A stretch of 64,000 nucleotides of DNA from Entoloma clypeatum (GCA_963565915.1 OY751485.1:1798001-1862000), one strand, 5' to 3'. Counted from the first letter of the stretch, positions 9,668-22,788 are shown. Numbers and translations are program-made. The notes: a model not told the origin generated them from the sequence alone.

Positions 9668-11894
9668 TCAAATGGCGCGATGTCGGAACATCTTCAAAAT
9701 CCCAGCACCGAACTCGGAAGTGACAGTCTGGGAGGAGACATTCAAACTGATACTTTGCCTGGAGGGGGGGCGGGGTAGTTTACCAAACCCCAGTTTCTGC
9801 TGATTCTCCTCCATGATCCGAAGTTCAACGCGCAAATAATCCTCGAATTTCTTCACCATTTTCTCGACAACCTTGGGAGGGAGCAATGGCGGTAACTGTA
9901 TCGGGAAAATGGTGGGATGACGGCCGTCAATGTTGTACTGCGATTTGTCCAAGCCCTGAAAAATATTGATGAGGTCCCAGCAAGCAGGGCAGCAAAGTTT
10001 CGAGACTGCAACTTCCTCTCGATCCAATCTCTGTTGAAAGAGGTGAAATCAAATGAACGACCGGCATCAGAGGATAAGTACCTTGTGAAGCGGAGTCAAT
10101 CTATCATCCTGGAACACTGGGTTACTTGTAGATGCAAATGCCACCAAGGCAGCTTCACAATGAACAGTGTAACAGATCGGCTGTGCATGCCCATGGATTA
10201 TGTCCCTGAACTTCTCGAGTATGTTGTCAGTAGATTTCCCAGCTTTTACAGTGTTGAGAACATAGGACTTGAGGTACTCAATTGTCTCCTCGGGCCCAGT
10301 GAAAGAATGATCAGTGGTAGAGGGTTGTTCAGAATGAGGATCGCTCGTGAGAACAGATGTGAGGACCTTGGTAATATTGCGCCACGCTGGCATAAACCCT
10401 CGCTCGGGCTTGACACTTAGACATGTGATATCAATTTCGGAATCCTTGCCTGTTCCTAGCTTTGCACAATAGTTTTCCAGGATGCGCTGCGCGGCATGGT
10501 ATTTGACAAGGAGCTTCAGCCAGGATTGCATAACTGTGTTGAGATCGACTGGCTCTGTGGGGGAAACAAACATCTCTGACTCGGTAGTTGCATTGACAAT
10601 CTTGTCCTCGACCCTGTTCTCACCACCAGTGGCGGAGAGGGACTCCCGAAATTCCCCTTGCTTATCTAAGCGCAACTTCCCTTTTCCCTCCCCAGTCGAC
10701 GTTGTTGATCTTGTTTTCGTTGGCAAACTTCTGGTATGCTTTGACGTGGCTGCTCACGGGCAAGTATAGGATTGGAGGCTCGGCGGCAGACAAGGACTTC
10801 ATATGAGCTTTGAACACCCTGGAATATATGATTGCATGAAGAAGTATGCCATTGGCCACAATCAGGCCGTCGTCTTGGTCGACCCGATCGCGAGCGAGCT
10901 GGACTGCATAGGCGAGGAGGGCCCCAACCATGAGGCAATGAAATTCAAAAGCGGTATCCTGGGTATATAAAGGCCACCGATCCTTGCACATGGATAGCAA
11001 GTGTGGGATATCGTCCCCATCAACATAATCAGGTCGATAGTACGACAGGGTGTTGGCTAGGTGCTCCTCTGTGTTCATGTAGAGCAGCAAGGACGCAAGT
11101 CTGCCATCTATTTGAGTAGATGGTTCCACTTGTAGATGCAACAAAGCCTTGTGCGGCATCGAAGCAAGTTGACATATGAGGCAAACAATCACCCAATGGC
11201 CGACCCGCTTCTGCATCTTCTTCCAGCAAGCCAAAACGAGATAGTGTGAGAATACAAGAGACCTGTTGCTCCGTTGGTCGCCTGGCCAGATCCTATAGGC
11301 ATTCAGATATTCTTGAATGGTAGCTATGTGAGCCAACAACGATGCTCTGTTGTGAAAAACAGTCAGCATGTACATGCGAAACATATCCGAGACACACCCA
11401 GTTTCTACATTAAACACCGCATTCTCTGGGTCAGCCCCCCAATTCAACACGCTAGTCCCCCGTGCGACGAGAACATAATGGTCCTTCTGTTCTTGTCCCT
11501 GAAGGTCGCCATTGGTCATCGTTGCAACTGCCAAACCGTACTTTGAGTTGTCAGAGTGCTGTTCTTCCAACTCCTTGCCTTTGACAGTCACAACCACTTT
11601 TGTGCGGATACTGGCCTTACCACGATGCTGGTAAGTCATGCAAGCCATCACTTCTGTGTTCCTGACAAGGATGGCCAGTATAGAGTCCATGACGAGTTGT
11701 GTAGTGTTATCTTTGCCTCGGCTGAGCCTTTGGCAAACGACCCCAGGACAACTGAGTGTTGGATGTCCGCTATTAACTGTGGAAACAAGAGTGAGAAGCA
11801 GGGATAGGATGCTAAACCTCCGGTGATGATCTTCTTCCTGTTCCTGACGTTGTGGAGAAAATAAGTTCTTCATCGCCTTCTTTAAAATGGCCAT
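9668..11894 (-). CDS. OTT_1508-like nucleic-acid deaminase family protein
   Basis: Spliced minus-strand gene. The first exon starts MAILKKAMKNLF at 11894 and holds a ~400-residue helical N-terminal region. The C-terminal part has HCEAALVAFA (about 10160), then, after an intron at 10081-10031 (GTACTT...TTTCAACAG, 51 nt, frame preserved), VSKLCCPACWDLINIF. HxE plus CxxC are the zinc-binding motifs of the cytidine-deaminase fold, and the SKLCCPxC context fits the OTT_1508 family, which is expanded in fungi and predicted to act on nucleic acids. Around 10690 the frame changes from KINNVDWGG to KLRLDKQGEF; this is either a missed intron or a frameshift, so function is uncertain. A truncated relative lies at 16181. 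Confidence 0.65.
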
Positions 11895-12611
11895 GTCGAG
11901 TTGGGCGTTGGAGTCAATCGCAACTTCTCTGAATAAGCACTGAGTGTGAGAGTGACTCTGAGGCCAACTCAGCGGCGTTTGAAGATGCTCAAGTTAATCA
12001 CTGTCTTGTCCAAGTAACAGTGCCGCTGAGTAGTTCCATCATCCTGTGGCATAACTCCATGAGTGAGGAAGCGAGACTCATGCACAAAGGACGAACCAGC
12101 AATAACCAAAAAAAATAGAGAAATCATAGCCAATGAGCACGATGAAAAATTCTGACCAGAACTGACCAATGAATACCAGTAGCACAGGCCCAGGCAACGA
12201 GTGGAAGCAAGGTCAAAATTACTGCCAAGGGAGACCCTATTATATCATATGAGTCATCGTTGAGCGTGTTCGCTTGATGTATCATTTTAATGTCATTTAC
12301 AGTCACAGTAGCCTACGAAATCCAGATTTGAATTCCAAACCATGCTCATCAAGTGGAGAATTCTTGGTGCACCATGACCAGCTCAGGCCGAATGTCATAG
12401 TTTACAAATAGATTAGATCAGTATAAAAGACAAGTACATGAATACTAGCTGTTTTTGTCGCAGAGGACAGCTTAATGCCAAGTCCACAACAGACTTGGAT
12501 GATGAAAGACAGAAAAGGCTCACAAAAGTGACGCCAAACTCAAATAAATGAATGGGTGAGGCAACGCAACAACGAGGAGGGTATAAATTTGAAAGATAAC
12601 ATGACAGCGAA
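11895..12611. other. Intergenic region between two minus-strand genes
   Basis: It should hold the promoter of the deaminase-like gene and the 3' flank of the next gene. Only short ORFs without coding character were seen; no TATA box stands out. Confidence 0.4.
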
Positions 12612-15106
12612 TCAAAGAGGCAAGAATTTGGTGACATCGGAATAGAAAGGAGATGTGGGGTTGAGCACAGGAGGTAAATTGACAGGTCGAATAAGATCAG
12701 CGGAGGTGACAGCTGTTATGAACTGATCGACAAAACGTCGGAGCTACGTCAGACGTGTCGGAGGGTCAGAGGGTGGTCAGAGCACGTGCAACGTAGGGGC
12801 AAGGACTTGGCTTCAACTTGTGTGTTGCGCCCTCGCTAATATGTTGGTGTCCTTATTTCGGAGGATTGGAGGATTGGAGGATTGGAGGTCGGAGGTCAGA
12901 CTCAAGTTAAGAGTTGGAAAGAGGACAGGAGGTAAGATGTTGAATCTAAGTTGATATTCAAACTGAAGCTAATACACAATTCTACATAAGTTTAAATACT
13001 ATGTTGGAGGACGTGTGGCTTCGTCGGAGTCGGATAACGAGTGGCTGTCAGAGATTCTTAACATAAGTAAAATGGTCAGATGTAAGTAATGTGTGTAGTA
13101 ACGAGATTCATAACAGTAAGTATGCATAATAAGTATTAGTCAAAATGTCGGAGGTGTCGGAGGTGTCGGGATTGGTCGGAAATTGTCGGGATTGATCGGA
13201 ATGTAACAACAGCATGCGAAAGACAGCGAGGAATGATGGGAGCACGACGAAAGCAGTTATAAAAGCTTTGTACGTAGAATTCGGCGAGAACCCTCTCCAA
13301 CTCCTGAATGTCAGCATGGGACCATCGAACTTTGACTGATTCAATGATTGCTGATTTGGGACCTTCCCATGTCATGATGAGACGTTTCAGAGCATGTAGG
13401 AATATGGACTTCTGCTCCCAGTTGAGACTAGCCAGACCGTTACCTGCTTGGTCTAGTTTGACCACCAACAGTGATCCACCATCTGCACACTCAGGGAAGC
13501 AAGCTGCAACTTGCTTCTGACGGTCGGAAGCCTCATGTCCTGACATGTGAACTTCCAATGGGATGAGTTCAAAACAGAAGTTGAGCTCAGCCAGCTCCCA
13601 CAGTATCTCCTGGAATTCCTTGTCACCCAGCGAGCTGAATGTGATGCCATTCCACTGCACAGTTGCTGAGTCATTGTCCTGGACCACGATGCCTGCTACA
13701 TCCATACAATCCTGGAGGAACCGATACATGGCATCCCTCAGCTTCTTGGTTTTCGTTTCCTGCATATCTGCCATGGTACTGGAGAAAGGCTCACGCTGGC
13801 CTCGCTTCAGATACTCCAGACCGAGCAGTATGTGCCACTCCTTGTTTGGCATAGGTGTTGCAACATGGTATTCCTCATTGCTCATTCGGAAAAGCAGGAC
13901 ATTCCTATACTTCAGCCAGGCATAGAAATGACTTCGGCGTCGTTCGTCTGACTCGAGTGCAATGAACCATGCTGGCTCTGGGAAGACATAACCAGTATCG
14001 GTCACATTACTGTCGCAGAATTGGGAGGTGTTACACATGATGCCCTGAAGTGCAGCTGTCCACATCGGGATCCCTGGAGGGTAGATGGGGCTTTGTGGGT
14101 CTTTGAATTTATCCCGACCGGCAGGTAGCTGGCGATTCTTTCCTTTTTTATTATTTGCATCTGTCACATAAGTCTGATTTAACCTCACAAATGGGCAAGA
14201 AGGAAAGGACCTACATGGCGAAAAGAGTTGCCGCTGCTGTTCCCTTTCTTCCTGTGAGAATGTAGGGATGATGGTCAATTCCGCATGAACAGATCCAAAC
14301 GGGTTGGAATATCTGAAATGCCTCTCGACATAACCATGAATGGCCTGGTACTTCTCTGGCTGATCAGGTGACCTGCAGAAAATCCAGCTGTTTGAGATGC
14401 CAACCCCGTGCTTTCCAAGAATGAGTCCAGTGTTTTCATTCCGCACATCCATGTTATCAAAAGGCACAGCAGTAATGGCACGATCAACCTGTATGCTGGG
14501 CAACTTGCGCAAAGGCCGCATCAACCAGACAGGGATCCCCGCCCGATAGAGCCTGTCGCATACATGGAGATCGCTTGTGAAGGCTCCCATGACGTCTGCA
14601 ACACGTGTTGGGGGCTCTAATCGAGAGGACATGTCGGGGAGGAATCTTTCATGGTAGTCCGCCAGAGTAAGAATCTCTGTGATAAGCTGTTGTGTCTCAC
14701 GCACCCCCACTTGCATCTTTTCCAACACAGTCGGCACCCATTCAAGAAATTTAAGATGCTGTCGTAAAAGGCATGATAAGCGCTGCACAAGCTCTACATC
14801 CCCGAATGGCTTTGCGCGTGCTAACACTACCTGCGCATTGATTACTAGTTGCTCAAGGATGGAGGGATCCAATTTCCCAATGTTACGAAAAACGCCATCT
14901 TTGATCATGTGAGATCTGTCAGGGATCAAGGACACGACATCCTCGAGGGCGCTGGGCCAACAAATGCATGCATAATGAGGAAATTCTTGTATGAAGGGTT
15001 GCAGCCAAACGAGTGGGTCATCCTCCCCAAACCGGAAGTTGTACCATCGAAACACGCAGTGGTCACTCCCAACAGGAGGTAAGAAGATAGTTTTATAATT
15101 CGGCAA
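12612..15106 (-). pseudogene. Uncharacterised agaricomycete multi-copy-type gene, 3' end split by a solo LTR
   Basis: A 656-codon frame runs 15106 to 13136, but its last ~24 codons lie in a solo LTR. Joining host DNA across the LTR and one copy of the ACAGC duplication continues the same frame for about 30 codons to a TGA at 12614-12612, so this was the original C-terminus. The protein has no catalytic motif I recognise. Landmarks are DRLYRAGIPVWLMRPL, TGYVFPEPAWFIALES, HFYAWLKYRNVLLFR and EILWELAELNFCFELI, typical as far as I recall of an orphan family common in Agaricomycetes. A short exon may lie upstream (15310-15150, MSALAQNQTQ), so the start at 15106 is uncertain. The gene may still produce a protein with an LTR-derived tail. 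Confidence 0.6.
12714..13208 (-). repeat. Solo LTR inserted in host gene
   Basis: 495 bp beginning TGTTATGAAC and ending GAATGTAACA, flanked by ACAGC at 12709-12713 and 13209-13213. Rich in GTCGGAGG, with GACTTGGCTTCAAC and GTTGATATTCAAACTGA blocks shared with the family-4 LTR at 22789-23375, so it belongs to that group. No internal region remains, consistent with LTR-LTR recombination. Confidence 0.85.
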
Positions 15107-16180
15107 GGTGATAATATAGTCTTCATCAGCTGCACGACCTCAAAACGTACGCAGGCCCCGATGACACCATCGAAGGCAGATCTTCCTAGAAGAGGTTGGT
15201 AAAGAACGGCAAGTAGGACAGGATATAATGGATGTATGTCCCATTCCAGCTCTGTGGCATAGAAGCCTGTGGTCGGGATGTTGCGTCTGGTTTTGTGCCA
15301 AAGCGGACATGGTTCTGAAGGTTCTTAGAATAAACTGATTGAAATCATGAGAAAGAGTATTGAAGAAACAGACAAATGAAACGAACCAGTGAGACGACAT
15401 CAACCAATTGTAGTGCTAGGTAAACAGGGAGGAATTTTGAGACATCTGGCAAAATCGGACATATCTGACAATGAGCACGACACTCTGTCGACACCTGAAG
15501 GGGGACATGTTAAGAGAGGCAACACGACTCACAGATGGAACGGCCTCAAGACGGTGGAGCCTAAGTAGTGGAAAGCGAGAGGCTCCGACGCCGCAGCGGA
15601 GAAGGTTGAACAACTGACAACAAGTCGGGTTGTTGTTGGAGGCGAAGCGCCGTCCAACGAGAGGAAGGAAAGAATGATGAACAACCGACAACACATCGTA
15701 TTGTTGAGGAGGCGTAAAGCGCCATCCGAGTCTGAACAAAAAGAAAGAAATTTAAGCAAAGTTGAACTTACTACTGGTGACTAGTACTTCGTTGAAGTTC
15801 AAGCCTGAGCGAGTCACTTTCTGTGAGTGTGATCTGCGCTGAGTGTTATGTCTGAGTCACATATTGTGCCAAAGGAATGACTGCGTTGACATTCAACGTT
15901 CAACACCTTGAGACATGACAAACCTACACTGCGAGTCCTTTGTCTCTCCATATGATGTATCCAATACCCCTCTAATTAGAGTCCATCTCCCTATAGTATT
16001 GTCATGAGTCCGAGTCAGGCCCTCATGCATCATGGATCACGGCATCGCCATTTGGAACCCCAAGTCTCTGAGGTTGTGCCACGTTTAATCACATGCCAGC
16101 GTTGCTTGACTGACTCGGATTGACCTCTGATCTCAATTCTGGTCCATAGTACAGCCAAGATTGCAGCTACTTCCCCCCCG
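15107..16180. other. Divergent intergenic region
   Basis: It separates the minus gene at 13-15 kb from the plus gene at 16.2 kb. A ~90-bp segment containing AACAACxGACAACA and GGAGGCG is duplicated in tandem (about 15590-15720). Part of 15150-15310 may be a first exon of the minus-strand gene. Nothing else recognisable. Confidence 0.4.
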
Positions 16181-17241
16181 ATGGCACAGACTAATGTTGT
16201 GGAGATGGACCAAGTTCAAGTTACAGTCCCCCCAGCTCCGAAAGTCACGGTCAGCATGCAAGATCTCGAAACCAGATACAGGAACGTAGGGCAAGAAGAA
16301 CTCCTTCAACTATTCCGCCACCTGTCTCTTCTCCTCACTCTTCTATCCGCTATCTGCCATGGTGGTCATCCTTCATTTAATTCCCAGGAAGCCGTGAAGG
16401 AGAGATCGGCTCGATTGATGAATCAGAGGCCACGGCGAGTTGTGGATGCCGCCATTACCCTCCTTGTGTGGAACAAAGAGGTTATGGCGGGGATGTCATA
16501 CAACCAGGAAAAAGATGAGGAACAGGCGCCCTCGAGTTTTCTTGCCCTCAAGAACAATGATTGTGATACTCGAGCTCCTGACTATACAGATGCTCCCAAC
16601 CTGGAAGGCGAAGGAGTGCCACCATATGAGACAGACCGAGGAGCACTACGCGTTGCCGCCATTGCCAACCCATCGGGGAAAAATAAACTGAACAAGAGCC
16701 CCGCTGCTCCTGCGAAGAAAGAGGATTTGGGTGACGCTCTCAGCAGCTTCCCAACCCTTTGTAAACCAGGAAAGAGTTACTGGCCCACTTTGAGAAATTT
16801 GAATGTGTTTCAGTGAGTTATCAACAATTCACTCTACGTCTCTGAGGCTTGTTGGCAAATTATTATATAGATTAAGAGACATATATAAATTATCATGGGA
16901 AGACCACGCCACGACTCTCTGCGACTATTTGAACACATATATCAATGTCAATGGTGGTGCAGAGCGAGATGCAATGTCCATTCAGTTTTTCAAGTACCTC
17001 ATCCTTGCCTGCCATCAGAAAATGCATCAGCGGACTCAACATTGGGTTACTCATGGGCAGCTATACGAGTTCCACTGGATTATATGGGATATATCTGTCA
17101 AATGCAGCAACCCTTATTCTCCTTCTGTCACAGATACAAGACTTGCAAGAAACCTTCGCGCCATGCGAAGCAGTGGCATGGTGGAAGTACTCTCAATAAT
17201 TGCTGATGGGTCATTGGGTCTGAACCAGATAAAGTCGTCAT
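16181..17241 (+). pseudogene. Truncated relative of the OTT_1508-like gene
   Basis: Exon 1 (16181-16812) begins MAQTNVVEMDQVQVTV and matches the N-terminal region of the 9668-11894 protein (SLLLTLLSAICHGGHPS versus SLLLTLVSTVNSGHPT; later VWNKEVMAGMSY versus VRNTEVMACMTY). A 58-nt GT-AG intron (16813-16870) joins it in frame to LRDIYKLSWEDHATTL and a segment parallel to YLVLACWKKMQKRVGHW. The frame is cut at 17241, where element B begins, so the deaminase motifs are absent. The remainder is not found beyond element B, whose right flank has been lost. Confidence 0.6.
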
Positions 17242-17800
17242 TGTTACACTTTTTCACCCTCTTCCTATGCGCCTTCACATGACCCCTCGATCCTTGATTG
17301 TTATCAGACCCCGTTTCACTTAACTCCGACGACCCTGGGACACGTGTCCCCCCTATCAGCGCTATAACTCACATCGACTCGGACGATTTCCCTTTTAGAT
17401 ACATTTTCACTTGTTATCTCTGACTCACAGCCTTGAGGCCTTATCTCTGACTCCTATGCCACAGCCTCCTTGAAACATCTATCTAACCAATGGCCTATTT
17501 AGCTCTTGCGCAGCACATACTTACAGTATTTATAGCCATAGGATAACGTATATAAGACCTGTAACCTTAGAGTAGAGGTCCTTAGCTTGACCTAGGCAAA
17601 CAATGCTTACTTGTCTATTCCTCGAATGCTCTCCAACTAAGTGCCTTGCGAGGACTTAGCTCTGCCAGACCATGAACTGAGTCGTCCTTTTGAGGAACTC
17701 GCTGATCTTGAACAAGTCGTCCTACTGAGGGACTTGTGTGGAAACAGTACGAACCCACATGACTAGGACCTTGTACCGATTGTAGGCTCTCGCCGTAACA
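17242..17800 (+). repeat. Element B 5' LTR
   Basis: 559 bp, TGTTACACTTTTTC to CGCCGTAACA. TATATAAG lies at 17549-17556 and TCCTTAG follows 30 nt later; the A at 17584 is the probable transcript start. It matches the 3' LTR at 28346. Confidence 0.88.
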
Positions 17801-17802
17801 AA

Positions 17803-17814
17803 AGGTCAAGCTAA
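17803..17814 (+). other. Self-complementary primer-binding site of element B
   Basis: AGGTCAAGCTAA starts 2 nt after the 5' LTR and is the exact complement of TTAGCTTGACCT at 17582-17593 in the LTR, at the predicted RNA 5' end. Same geometry as in families 1 and 2. Confidence 0.75.
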
Positions 17815-17931
17815 TCTATGTCGTCAACCCACCGCGGTTTTAGACGCAAAGATTCCTCCCCGACAATCAACATTTGGAGTCTCGTCCGACTCAGAAGACA
17901 AACAGGAGTTCGTTGAAGCACCCATCACACC

Positions 17932-18998
17932 ATGACAACCGCCTCCACCATACCAAAGAGTAACCTCCTCTTTTGTACCAGTCAACCCCACATCACCCTC
18001 TTACCTCTCCTGAGACGAGTCCCACCGCTGCCAGCTGTTGCTGTTGCTGCACCCAGACCAAGGACCCCAGACACCCCAGTGAAACCAATACCTGTATAAA
18101 TGACTTTTCAGGCAAGAACCCTGGAAAAGGAAATAAAGATCAGCCCGCTGGCAATCTTCAATGGAGACAGAAGGAAACTGTCAGAATTTTTGTTCAACGC
18201 AAACTTATATCTGGAAATGAATGATGACATCTACAACTCCGACAAAAAGAAAATCCTCTTCACGGTCTCATACATGAAAGGAGGAACAGCCAGGCCATGG
18301 AAGGAGTCTTGGTACAGAGACATCACCACCGCCGGAGGACCTACCCAAAGTACACAGACTTCATTGAGAAACTGAGGAAATCATTTTCCCCGGTTGACAA
18401 GGAAGGAGACACGTTAACTATGATGAAGACGCAGAAGATGGAGGGCATGACAGCCGATGAATTTGTTGAAAAATTCAAACTATGGGTTGCAGAGAGTTTA
18501 ATCACAGAGGAACGATCCCTCAAAGATTATTTCATGGAGGCGTTGCCACACGTGCTCCGAGACAAGATCTTGGGTCTTGACAAGATCCCAGGAACAGTCA
18601 ATGAATGGTACACCACAGCGTCCAGATTGGACAACCAGTGGAGGAGAGCCAGGGCAGTCTCTCAAAGGCTTAGGCCCAATGGGGGAAAGAAGAAGTTCAA
18701 GGTTAACTATAACCCTGCACCCCGAAACACGCACTTTGCCCCAGACCCAAACACCATGGACATCGACCAGCTGACTGCCGAAGAAAGAGACGACCACTTC
18801 AAGAAAGGGTTGTGCTTTGTCTGCCATCAGGCAGGACATTGTGCTGATGCACACAAAGGAGGAAAGACCCCGGTTGCAAACAACACATTCAAGAAAGCTT
18901 CCAACACATATGCCCATATCCGAGGCATTTTTAAAGCCTTACCGAATGAAGAACAGGACGTCCTAATCTCCGAGATGGAGAAGCAGGGTTTTCAATAA
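17932..18998 (+). pseudogene. gag: Element B gag
   Basis: The frame starts near MTTASTIPKSNLL (17932), meets a TAA just before MTFQARTLEKEI (18100) and shifts frame near 18345 (RDITTAGG to YPKYTDFIEKL). The C-terminal half contains the capsid region (DEFVEKFKLWVAESL) and one knuckle CFVCHQAGHCADAH, with His in place of the last Cys. It ends KQGFQ at 18998, 15 bases before the first ATG of pol. Confidence 0.8.
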
Positions 18999-19012
18999 AG
19001 CGGCCTGTACCA

Positions 19013-22000
19013 ATGTCAGCCCCCACTCAGTTTTCAATCTCCCTATCCCCTGTAATTGTAGCTGACATGAATGAAAAATCTTTTTTGATCCCCATTTCAA
19101 TGTCAGGAGAAGGAGAAAGCATCAATGAAAAACTAAAGATAAACGCCCTGATAGACTCAGGAGCAGGAGGAACCTTCTTGGATCAGAAGTTTGCCACAGC
19201 CAACCGAATGGAGCTTATTCCGTTACTAAAGCCCATTCGTGTGTTCAATGTGGACGGAACAAAGAATAAAGAAGGAACAATCACCCATTGCACATGGAAG
19301 AAGATTTGGATTGATGACAAAGAACTCGACGTCAGATTCTTGGTCACCGGACTTGGAAAGGAAACCACCATTTTGGGGTTACCATGGTTAAAACAATACA
19401 ACCCAAAGATTGATTGGGAAAAAGGAACCTTGGATATTGAAACTATCAGGTTCAAGAAGACCCTAGCAGGAGTCATGAGGAAGAAATTTGATGAGCTCTT
19501 GGCATCAAAAGACAAGAAACCCATTGCAATTGCTGCATGGATGAAAGAAAAACCTGAACAAAAGATCTATGTGACGATAGAAGAAATTGATGATGAAGAG
19601 ACCCTTAAACCAAAAAAGGAGGCTCTACTGGCAAATGGACCTATCCTGAAAAGGATAGATGAAGAATCAGACGATGACCTCGACCTATTCAGGACGTATG
19701 TCACAACAAATGAACCTATTGAGGATATTTGGATCCAAGCCAAAACCTCGATCTCCCAGAAACTCTCACACAATACAGACACCACGGACAAACCAAAGAA
19801 AGAACTACCAGAACGATACAATCAGTATCAGAAGGTGTTTGAGAAAACGGCATCCGAGAGATTACCAGAGCACAAACCATGGGACCACGCAATTGACTTG
19901 AAACTGGACTTCACCCCGAAAGACTGTAAGGTTTATCCTTTGTCACCGGAAGAACAAACAAAATTGGACAAATTCCTTGATGAGAACCTTTGAAAGGGGT
20001 ACATCAGACCCTCAAAATCACCAATGGCATCACCCTTTTTCTTTGTGGCTAAAAAGGACTCAGATAAACTCAGACCATGTCAAGACTATTGGTGATTGAA
20101 CGAAGGAACGGTAAAGAACGCATACCCGTTACCCCTGGTCGGAGATTTACTGGACAAACTGAAAGGAGCAAAGGTCTTTACTAAACTGGACATGCGTTGG
20201 GGATACAACAATGTATGGATCAAACCTGGCAATGAATGGAAGGCTGCATTCAAAACCAATTGAGGGTTGTACGAACCCTTTGTTGCCTTCTTTGGACTGG
20301 CAGGCATGCCACCCACCTTCCAGGCAATGATGAACGAAATCTTCAAAGAAGAACTTGAAGAAGGATGGTTGCTCATTTATTTGGACGACATCTTCATATT
20401 CTCAGTCAATGATGAAGACGACACCAGATGGACACTCCACGTACTCAGAAAGATGATAGAGAATGACCTCTATCTCAACCTGGAAAAATGCGAATTTGGA
20501 GTCAGGCAGTGCGAATACCTCGGACTCATTATCAAAGAAAATGAAATCACAATGGACCCCGTTAAGTTATCGGGGATAGCAAAATGGCCGGAATCCGTAA
20601 CTGTGAAGCAGGTCAGATCCTTCCTTGGATTTGGGAACTTCTATTGAAGGTTTATTGGACACTACTCAGACATTGCCAAACCCCTGAATGATCTGACCAA
20701 AAAAGATCAGGAATGGGAATGGAATGAGGACTGCCAAACGGCATTTGACATGTTAAAAGACAAATTCGCGGAATCACTGGTATTGTTAATGCCAAACACT
20801 GACAAACCGTTCATCATAGAATCTGATGCATCCAAATGGGCGACAGGAGCAGTACTGCGCCAACAAGATGTAAACGGAGACTGGCACCCCTGTGGATATA
20901 TATCACACTCGTTCTCTGTGGCAGAACAGAACTATGAGATCTATGATCGGGAACTCTTGGGAATTATCTGATCACTGGAAACCTGGAGGCATTACCTCCT
21001 TGGGTCACCATTTCCAATGGTTGTTCTGTCAGATCACAAGAACCTGATATATTCCCAGGAACCCCAGAAATTGAACAGACGGCAAGCACGGTGGAGATTG
21101 TATCTCTCCGAGTTTGAACTCAAACTAGTACACACCCCAGGATCAAAGATGATCCAGTCTGATGGCTTGTCAAGGCGACTGGACCATATACCTGAAGAAG
21201 ATACAGACAATGAGGACATCATTGTCTTACCAGATGACATCTTCGTCAAGACAGTGGACCTTGAGCTACAAGGAGATATTCTAAAAGCAACCAAAAATGA
21301 TGAGCTCTTCTCAAAAGCCATCACCGCCCTAAAAGAATCAGGGACCCTGCCAATTGAATCCAATTTATCAGAATGGAGAACAGAGGACGGGATATTATTC
21401 TTCCATGACAGATGTTACGTACCGCCAGATGAGACTCTGCGCCGGGAAATAATGAAACAATATCATGACTCCCTACCAAGCAGACATCCAGGACATCTAA
21501 AAACTTTGGAGTTGGTTAGGCAAAACTATTGGTGGCCAGGGATGTACATGTTTGTCAAGAATTATGTTGGAGGATGCGCAACCTGCCAACAAATGAAAGT
21601 CAACACACACCCCACAAACCCTGGATTGATGCCAATCAGGGCACAAAAGGACGCCAGACCATTCTCCCAGACAACAATTGACTTCATCACAGACCTGCCC
21701 AAAAGTAACAGGTTTGACAGTATCATGGTCATAGTAGACCATGGTTCTACGAAGGGGGTAATTTCCGTCCCTTGTACCAAAACCACCGACGTGGCCCTCA
21801 CTGCCAAACTTTATTTGGACCACATGTACTGAAGATTCAGACTCCCAGACTCTATTATGTCTGACAGAGGGCCACAATTCACTTCTCAGGTCTTCAGAGA
21901 ATTAGGACGACTCCTAGGGATCAAACTGATGATGAGTACGGCTTACCACCCCCAAACTGATGGAGAAACGGAACGTGTGAATCAAGAACTTGAGATCTAT

Positions 22001-22708
22001 TTCTGGATGTTCTGTTCGAATAATCCTGAAACATGGCACGATCACAACTCAACAATGGAGTTCTGTCACAATCAAAGAACTCACTCCACAACAAAACGAT
22101 CCCCATTCTATCTAATGATGAAATACGAACCAAGAAACATACCATTGGCATTTGACAAGACAAATGTGCCAAGCGTAGAGGAACGGCTCAAAGAGCTAAA
22201 GCAAGCAAGAGATGAAGCACTGGCAGCGCACGAACTGGCCCATCAGATGATGGCAGAAAGATCAACATGAGGCTTCACTCTGTTTGGAAAAGGAGAACAG
22301 GTATGGCTAGAAGGGAAGAACCTCCGAATCGGATACCCTTCCAGAAAACTGGCACCCAAAAGAGAAGGACCCTTCACCATTTCTGAGGTGCTCGGGCCCC
22401 TGATGTATAAGCTGAAACTTCCAGAACAATGGAAGATCCACCCTGTTTTCCACGCCTCCTTGTTGACACCTTATCGAGAAAATGACACACATGGACCGAA
22501 CTTCCACAACCCACCTCCTGATCTGATTGAAGGAGAACATGAGTACGAAGTAGAAGCGATCCTTACCCACAAGCGACAGGGCAGAGGGTACAAGTATTTG
22601 GTCAAGTGGATGGGATACCCATCAAGCGATAACACGTGGGAACCGGAATCCAACTTAAAAAGAGCTCAGGAAACACTGGGTCTTTACAAACAGACCCACC
22701 ACCTTTGA
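19013..22708 (+). pseudogene. pol: Element B pol
   Basis: Single reading frame through protease (ALIDSGAGGTF), RT ([11 protein letters not shown] near 20370), RNase H ([11 protein letters not shown]), integrase (HPGHLKTLEL...[32 protein letters not shown]) and chromodomain (EYEVEAILTHKRQGRGYKYL). It is interrupted only by TGA at 19991, 20093, 20261, 20645, 20969, 21830 and 22268, each where alignment with intact Pol expects arginine (for example NFY-stop-RFI and KTN-stop-GLYEP). The stops inactivate the element, yet catalytic residues are otherwise kept. Confidence 0.93.
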
Positions 22709-22788
22709 ACCCCAATGATCCACATCTTCTCATCACCATGTCCAACCTCCGGATCGCCTCCCCCGAAGAAGTGCGCTTCAACACTGAC

